From: Phaeoceros laevis | Lineage: Eukaryota; Anthocerotophyta; Anthocerotopsida; Notothyladales | NCBI GenBank assembly: GCA_049999765.1 | Contig: JBNGIQ010009479.1 | Span: 92,427 to 150,489, forward strand | DNA length: 58,063 nt | Reading direction: 5' to 3' | Part shown: positions 51,588-58,063 of the stretch, one piece after another | How the letters are laid out: each line of letters opens with the position of its first letter | How positions within the stretch are numbered: position 1 is the first letter of the stretch | Translations under genes and position numbers: made by a program | Notes under the pieces: model-generated | Told to the model about the DNA's origin: nothing | Database searches by the model: none | The model's input: only the letters and a program-made list of their open reading frames with translations

Positions 51588-52495
51588 GGGTGTTTTGGGG
51601 ATTGGGTTGCTAACCAATTGTTTCAAATAATGAGACCACATTAGCTGGTGAGGGGAAGGCATGTAGTCTTTAGGGATCGTGATTGTGATCTCTTCGATTG
51701 AGTGCCTGAGTGCCTGTCGCTCTTAAGCAGAGCAGTCCTGAAGTGCAGGCCCCCAGGTACATAGATTGCGAGTTAGAATCCTTAGTTATGCCTCGAGTTA
51801 AAGTCTGGCACTGCCTAATTATTCGGCTGTCAACGACTGCCAGCATCATCCAGGTTTATTGTTGAATGGAGCCTGGACTGTAAGGCGCAGTGTTGGAGAA
51901 CTTGTACCATACGCTGTTCTTGAGTGCATGATGCCTCCATACTATCATACATGACTGGGAAGGAGAGTTTCGTTGCTGATAGTAAGCAATTTGATCCTAT
52001 GTCCTACGTGTTGAGATCTTGGTCCGGAGGTTCTGTGGATCTCTTGGTTCGGAGGTTTTGAACCCTCTGGTCCGTATCACCAAGGACGTTTACGGACTGC
52101 CAGTTACCCTTCAACTAGTTCAGTTGGTGCTCAATTTCGTGCCGGTCATGGAAATATAATTTCTAATTACCAGTTCGTGGTCAACTGAGATTGCCACTAA
52201 CTGCTGGAAGTCGGAATCTGCACAAACCTCTCCCGGACAGCCTGACTTCGCTGGGATTCCGGTTAACTACGGGTGTCACCGTTCCTGGTGGATGCAAGCA
52301 GCTGGTAACCCTCTGGTAGCTGTTGTGGCCTCGAGTTGGCCTCGAGTTGGCTCAATGCCTCGTAGTCTGGCAATGACATCAAACTCCTCATCACATGCTC
52401 CACCGTGCCCTGGTTTGGAACACCGACTTCCCTTGCTCATGGAAATTCAGCTGTGCAGCTACTTATTCCTCCTTGATTTGGTCACGGATCTCTCT
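51588..52495. other. 3' flank of the clathrin-assembly gene, no further gene seen
   Basis: The first few hundred bases should be its 3' untranslated region. A phrase with TCTTGGTYCGGAGGTT is present twice near 52016-52060. No ORF with a recognisable domain was found. A plus-strand frame at 52292-52618 is antisense to the gag-like fragment to its right. Confidence 0.45.
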
Positions 52496-52690
52496 CTAAC
52501 GAATGCCTCTATCACTGCCTTGACCTACTTCAAAAGCCATCGGCGCATCATACGGCAATCCATACCTTTGAGGTGTTGCCGCGCTAGAAGAGGATGCCAC
52601 ATTAGCAGCCCTTGCTGACATGCTGACAGTGAGGGTGCTCACTTGAGCCTTGAGAACCTCAAGCTCTGCTGCAAGATCAGGAACCTTGGT
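52496..52690 (-). pseudogene. Gag-like coiled-coil fragment
   Basis: Minus-strand translation gives KVPDLAAELEVLKAQVSTL, followed by a Ser/Ala-rich linker (NVASSSSAATPQRYGLP), up to a TAG at 52496-52498. The coiled coil and low-complexity linker resemble the start of plant retrotransposon Gag proteins. It adjoins the broken end of LINE 2. The evidence is compositional only. Confidence 0.35.
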
Positions 52691-53620
52691 TGCCTCCGCC
52701 TGATTGGCCTCTTGAGTAGAAGACCGCCTTCGTCTTCTCCCAGTTTACCAGCATACCCGAAATGTCGCAGTACGTGGACGTCACCTGAGTACAAGCATCC
52801 AGAGACCTGGCTATAGTAGCCGAGATCAGCTGGCTGTCATCCGCAAAGGCCGTGACCTTCAACACTTCACCATTAGTGTGTGTGAGCCCTTCAATGTCAG
52901 GGTTTGACTTCACAAGCTGGATGAAGATGTCCGAAAGGAGGACAAATAAATATGGGGCTAAGGGGCAACCTTGGCGCACAGATCGCTCCAAAGGAATGGC
53001 GTCCGTAAGGCCGCCATTCACTGCGATCCTGCTGCTGGCATCTATACAGAGGATCTGGATCCAGCGCCGAAAGTTAGGCCCAAACCCAAGTGCATCCAAG
53101 CCAGCTTGCATGAAGTGCCATTCCACCCGATCGTAGGCTTTTGAGAAGTCCAGCTGTAGGAAGGTAACATGTCTGGCCTCGGAAAAGCATGCCACTTAGC
53201 CTCCCTGTAAAGCACCAAGTTGTCCACGATCAAGCGCCCCTGGACAAATATCCTCTGCTCCTGCTCGAGCCATTCATCCATGTATGGCTGGAGCCTCCCG
53301 GCAAGGGACTTAGCAACCAACTTGTAAACAGTGGTTAACAGGGAGATGGGTCTCCACTGCCCCAGCTGTCGCAGTTTCCCTGATTTGGGGCAAAGGCAAA
53401 TGAGACCTTCATTAAAAAAGCTGCCCATGGAGCCCTGTTGCCACATCTCTGCCACAGCCGCTACAACCAGGGACTTGATGTCCAGCCAAAAAAGAACGTA
53501 GAACTCTTTGGAAAAGCCATCGTGGCCAGGGCTTTTTCCAGAGGGGAGCACCTTAAGAACCTGCTGCAACTCGGCCTCCGAGAGAGGCAATTCCAAAAGG
53601 TCTCGCTGTCGCACAGTCAC
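52677..53620 (-). pseudogene. LINE 2 reverse transcriptase
   Basis: Two overlapping frames cover one RT. The first (53042-53620) has SGKSPGHDGFSKEFY, then GQWRPISLLTTVYKL and LEQEQRIFVQGR. The second (52677-53195) has LQLDFSKAYDRVEW with the first catalytic Asp, RQGCPLAPYLFVL, and the catalytic FADD (AFADDSQLIS). These are hallmarks of plant L1-type LINEs. A frameshift lies near 53190. The thumb and the C-terminal zinc-binding domain are missing, because the sequence breaks off at about 52690. Confidence 0.92.
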
Positions 53621-53932
53621 CTTCCTACGGATCTGGGGAAGAACCGCCCCCTATTTCCCTGCCCAGCTGGCGGTCCTACCCAGCGAGCTGAACAGCTTGT
53701 GGTACGCACTGGACACCAGCTCCTCAAGGTCTCCTTGGGCTGTGCGAAGGACCTGGTTGAGGTCAAACAGATTCTCAATGGTACCCTTTCACCCGCGTTC
53801 CTGCAGTTTTTGGAAAAAGAAGGCTGAAGGCCTATCCCCATCGACCTCCCACTTGAGGCCTGCTCTAATTTGGTGGCCACGCAGAGCATAATCCTCAATG
53901 GCCTCTAGCTTCCTAGATGTGGCTTCAATGTC
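53621..53932 (-). pseudogene. LINE 2 linker between endonuclease and RT
   Basis: Sequence from all three frames shows the usual helical linker of plant LINE ORF2, for example ENLFDLNQVLRTAQGDLEEL. Several frameshifts and stops are present. It joins the endonuclease frame ending at 53933 to the RT beginning at 53620. Confidence 0.6.
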
Positions 53933-54988
53933 CTACATCAAGGCAGCCTGCCCCGAATCAGGGTGGGAGGGGACCATCAGGAGCAACCCCTGCAACTGAG
54001 CTCGGAGCTCCAATTCCCGCTGACGCCGCTCCTTCTTCGCCTGCACACCTAGCTGGCGCATAAATTGTCTGACTTCAACTAGGGCGCCCTCTAGTCTTCT
54101 CAACGCTGAGGGTTCCGTAGAGGAGGCCCAAGAGCGGAGGATGTCCTTAACCCCAGCTTGTCCTTCCTCTGACTTGGCTAGAGAAAGGTTGAGGCGGAAA
54201 AAATTCGACTGCATAGCCTTAGGTGGCTGCTCGCTGGACAGCGCCAAATCCATGCGCAGAGGGAAGTGGTCGGATCTGAATGTCCCCCCTACAGCCTCCA
54301 ACTGCTGGATCCGCTGGACCCATGGCAAGGGCACATAAAACTTGTCCAGCCGCTGCCAAATGGAGCAAACAGTATGCTTGTTTCGCCATGTGTATGCCAG
54401 AGAGGAGCCGAGAACTGCTTGCGGCTTGAGGATCCACGGGTCACCAGCCCCCAAATGCATATCCCTAAGCTCCCGCCAAGCTTCTTGTTCATTATGGACA
54501 AAGCGGAGCCCACCCTTCTTATCTTTGCGGCGCTCCACAAAGTTGAAATCCCCGCCAAGGACCCAGTTCACCGCGGGGTCTAGGTCGTCCTGCATCCTTC
54601 TCCTAATCCTACTTCGCTCGCTAGGGCTATGAAGGGCATACACATTAATGATCCCAATCACTCCTGCTGGAGAGGCAAGAGTGATCCACAGGTAGGCGTT
54701 CTCTGAGTCCACTTCCGAGGCCAGCACCTTGTCCTCATAACGCACCCCCACTAAGATGGCCAGCCCGCCCATGTTGCAACCCTCAGCAGGGGACCAGAAA
54801 GAGCGAAAGGCTCCAATCCTACGGTCCGTGAAATAGACATCCTCCTGAAGCAGCTTGTGCTCCTGTAAAAGCATGATGTCAAAAGGGGCCAACTCCTTGA
54901 AGTTGGCTAGCAGTCTACGACCAGCCGTGGAGCCCTTCCGCACCTCTCCCAAACCTTGGGTGTTCCACGAAGCAATCCTGAGTACCAT
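53933..54988 (-). pseudogene. LINE 2 AP endonuclease
   Basis: The open frame extends to 55342, but the domain starts at the ATG at 54988 with VLRIASWNTQGLG. The catalytic series of an APE-type endonuclease follows: LQEHKL with the metal-binding Glu, GGDFNFV, YTWRNK, RLDKFYV and SDHFPLRMD with the final Asp-His. It nicks target DNA to prime reverse transcription. This domain has no internal stop, although the downstream RT is frameshifted. Confidence 0.92.
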
Positions 54989-55465
54989 CGCTAGCAAAAT
55001 GTTGGAGAACGGCAGTAAGCAATAACTGAGGGAACCTGCAGGCTGGTCTCTGCACCACTCTTCCAAAGTGACTGTAGAAGGGGGAGGACCTCCTCCACAT
55101 ACATACTGTTTCCCTCTTCGCAGATTCCCGAAATCGGCATCCACGTCCAGCCAGGGCCGTCCTGCAGGATGGCCGCGCTCTCGGCGAGAAATGTGACAGT
55201 CCAAATTTTCAACCGGCCAAACACACTCCCACGCATCTTGGATCCTCACCCCTATACTAAGGAAGGTGGTGTTAGCAATACACTTCATCTTACCCACCGC
55301 TTGCTTAATCACACTCCTCACCTCACCCCGGTCAGAGGTCAATTAGACCAAGGGCATTCCCCACGGCCCCAGACCCGGTTGTTGTATGAGGATCCGCCAT
55401 TCTCCTTCCACAAAAGAACGAACCCGCACCGCCACGGTCTCCCCATCCCCACTAGCCTCGGGCAA

Positions 55466-58063
55466 CTACAACTCCAAGGGAGGGGCCTTGGATAGGAATT
55501 GTTTCAAGGTCTGTTGGCCTGGTTTTCTAACTTTGTTGAGCTCACTACAACCCGGGCCCGCCTGCAGAGAAGGAGAGTCCCGAAGGCTGATATGAACCCT
55601 CGGGCTGGGAGGGACAGTGTCGTCAGAAGCAGGCGGCTTTGGGCAGCCCCCCCGAAGTGTGGCGGGATGCAGGAGTTGTAAGCGATCCAAAAACGGGATC
55701 TTGGGCCAAGCACTTGGGGAGGCCAGCCTACGAATCCCACGCAGCGGAGGAGGATGCGCAGGCCCTTCATCAGGCGCTGGGATCTGGATAGGTGAGGAAG
55801 CATCCAGCATCTGACTGCCTTCGTCCTGGGGGGCTCCCTCCCCGGCCACCTGCCTTTCGTTGAGGGCCTGCACGAGGACCAGCGGCTAGGTTGCCGCCGG
55901 TGCCGTGGAATCAGGCCCCGCAACCGGGTCCTGAGCAGCAGCCTGAGCCAAGTCCGCTACTGCCACCGGGCCGCAGCCCTGAGGGCTCAAGGGGAGGACC
56001 GAACACCCAGCCGGCTCATTGGGAAGAGGGGCTAGAGATTCGGAGCACCTAGCTGTAGCCGACCGGACCGAGCATCCTCTGACTCTAGCAACACCTCTAG
56101 AGGAGGTCGGGCAGCAGCCCCCGGTAGGCCTACCGCCAGGGATTCCAGAGCATGAACCTCCTGAACCTCGGTTGCCAAGGTAGCCTGCCTTGACTGCTTC
56201 CACCGCCCAACAAGGATGTTATTTGGGAACTTGGGCTGCCACTCCATGTGGCTTCCATTTGTCGGGGAGGGGATAGCATCAAAGAACTGGTCCTCTGATG
56301 ACTCCTTCACCCGAGTCTTCTTCTTCGGGCGCTTGGCCCCCAACTCTTTGCCCGGCGGAAGGTCCTTGAGGATGTGAGCAGCGCTATGGGCAAGCTGTGG
56401 GGATGACTCTCGTGCCCACTAAACCAGCTCCGTCCTTGGCACCCACCATTGCAGCAAACCACCGGCGACAAAGTCATCCTTGAGCTCAAGAAAGCCCACA
56501 TGGTAAATATACTCCCCGTCCGTCTTTGTACCATGGGAAACTCTCCGCAACTGTACTGTGGCTAGGGCAGCATCAATCGCTGCACTAGACACCCGCTTGC
56601 ATACACCGAACAGAATTTCTCGCAGAGCAGCCTTGACGCCCACCTAATTGTAGTGGTTGCCAGCACAAGGAGTGTCCGCCTCCAGAATCAACTTCATGGG
56701 GAAGTGCTTGCGCCTTCGGTCCTGGCTCACCCACAATTCCTGGCGGCCCTGGAGCACATGCTGCATAGTCAGGCACACTTTGTGTGTAGCCTTCAGCCTG
56801 GGCCATTGGTTGGCGACGGGAGGGGGGATGAGTTCCAACCGCCTGGCTGGCCTTGGGGGCTGAGCCAAGGGGGGGATCCCGCAACCCTGTCCTCCCGTGT
56901 TGGGGTCGGAGGAGGGCGGCCTGTGATCTTCGCCCAGGAGTCATCCAGCCCAGGGATACCCGGACCAGTGGTGTGACAGGCCCTGTGACAATGGCTTGGC
57001 TTGGCACAATTCTTACAGCGGAACATGATATCTGCATATTCGACGGGTTGTACCCAGGAGTCAATAATGGTGTCCTAGCCTGAATCCACTCCAGCCGAGC
57101 TGACCCGGTTCAGAATAACGCGCTCCGGGAGGGGAGAGGAATCCGGAATTTGCAGGCAGATGGTGGGAGGCATGCCGTTGAGCATCTCCTTCCATGATGA
57201 CTTGGTGGAAATGTACTTTCCTATTCCACCGCCTATCTTAGCCAGCGCGCCAAAGCAGTGGGGAGGGAGCCCAGGAAACCTGACCCAGAACAAAGGGATA
57301 TCAAGCTCCTGGAGCTGCCGGCAGCCACGGACAGTCCATTGGTGCAGAAGAACAGGGGGCCATGTAGCCGGACCTCCGCAGCAAGCAACTTTGCCACAGC
57401 GCCAGTGTTAGACAACGTGGCCTGGAATTTGCCACGCTTGAACATCAGGACTCCCTCCGGACGCTCCCCAATAGCCTTGAACAGCGCATCCTCCACCTCA
57501 GTCGCTTTGGGGGGGGGGGGGGGGGCAACCACCTTGCCAAGCACAGCCACTTACTGGAAGCTGGCCTCCTACTCCAGCAGATCGAGGTCTGCCACCGGGA
57601 TTTGAAGCCAAGCCTTTGAGCTGGCCCCCAGGTCCACTTGCTCCCCAAGAATTGTATCCGCAAGAGACCTGTCACTGCCGGGACGGGCTACCTTCCCCTC
57701 TTGCGCGCTGCATTGGGCCAAAGTCGCATCTGGTAGGGCCTGGTAGGCCAGGTCCTGAGCAGGGGGCTCCCGACTGGGAAGCTACGCTTTTTGATCTGCT
57801 AGCCATTGTCGCAGAAGCGGTTGATCCCAATGCCAGCCCGAAACCCCGGCAGAGTGCGACGACCCAGGCGCACCCGGAGGGGACAGCAGGCCAACGCCCC
57901 CGCTCTGGGCACCAGCCGCGCCCTCCAGAAGCCGCAAAGAAACCTCCGCCTGAGCCGCATTGTCCACAGGGGGGCCCGCTGGCCGCTGGAGCCCTGCGCC
58001 TGCTGCTGCAGCTCGTGCGGGCTTGCTCCATCCTGCCGCAAAAACCGCACCCAAGAATGTGTG
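55466..58063 (-). pseudogene. LINE 2 ORF1: DUF4283 domain and CCHC zinc knuckle
   Basis: Read leftward from the window edge. Around 57233-57550 the segment includes VLMFKRGKFQATLSNTGAV, and 57075-57293 contains FWVRFPGLPPHCF. Together these are a DUF4283 domain, the usual N-terminal domain of plant LINE ORF1 proteins. A zinc knuckle, CKNCAKPSHCHRAC (Cys-x2-Cys-x4-His-x4-Cys), follows near 56975-57026. The C-terminal part down to 55466 is Pro/Ser-rich. Several frameshifts separate these parts. A C17 homopolymer on the coding strand at 57509-57525 encodes prolines. The start lies outside the window. Confidence 0.85.

Overview
The window is eukaryotic nuclear DNA from a plant. Two host genes are plant-type: a clathrin-assembly ANTH protein split by 14 short GT-AG introns, and a DHHC S-acyltransferase of the plant PAT19-22 type. 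The rest is mostly decayed retrotransposons. Short introns and unusual Ty3/gypsy elements suggest an early-diverging land plant or streptophyte alga, but I cannot name the species. Runs of 10 or 100 N mark a draft assembly. I see no rRNA, tRNA, CRISPR array or bacterial operon.

Layout: 1-920 holds an inverted repeat and a small broken ORF. 920-2177 is the 3' end of a LINE (minus). 2178-4218 is the 3' part of a Ty3/gypsy element (minus) whose integrase ends in a PHD finger. 5978-11848 is a LINE (minus) with an L1-like ORF1 and an endonuclease/RT ORF2, with a further broken ORF upstream at 13258-14615. 15227-19686 is a Ty1/copia element (minus) with LTR, PBS, gag, protease and integrase but no RT. 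20201-22020 holds gag-like and RT remnants. 23013-25391 is the intact DHHC gene (minus). 26955-28451 holds an unknown ORF and a gypsy integrase fragment. 28520-31860 is the 5' half of another gypsy element (plus). 31861-34281 is GC-rich repetitive DNA. 34282-42431 is a gypsy element (plus) with gag, protease, a cytosine-5 DNA methyltransferase, RT, RNase H, integrase, PHD finger and 3' LTR. It abuts a 378-codon unknown ORF (minus, to 43566). 43567-47695 has no recognisable gene. 47696-51587 is the intact clathrin-assembly gene (plus). 52496-58063 is a second LINE (minus) with a DUF4283 plus zinc-knuckle ORF1.

The most remarkable item is the gypsy element at 34282-42431. It carries a DNMT3-like cytosine methyltransferase between protease and RT, and a PHD finger at the integrase C-terminus where chromoviruses carry a chromodomain. 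The element thus combines a potential DNA-mark writer with a potential histone-mark reader. A second, diverged element at 2178-4218 has the same integrase-PHD layout. Both also have a copy of the LTR 3' end lying between the G-rich polypurine tract and the 3' LTR, joined by the same GACA-GC-TGTC junction. All retroelements carry nonsense codons, most of them TAG, as expected if methylated CAG sites decayed, although frameshifts are also present. Two very short insertions, each a few bases plus a poly-A run flanked by 14-15 bp duplications, may be extreme cases of 5'-truncated retroposition.
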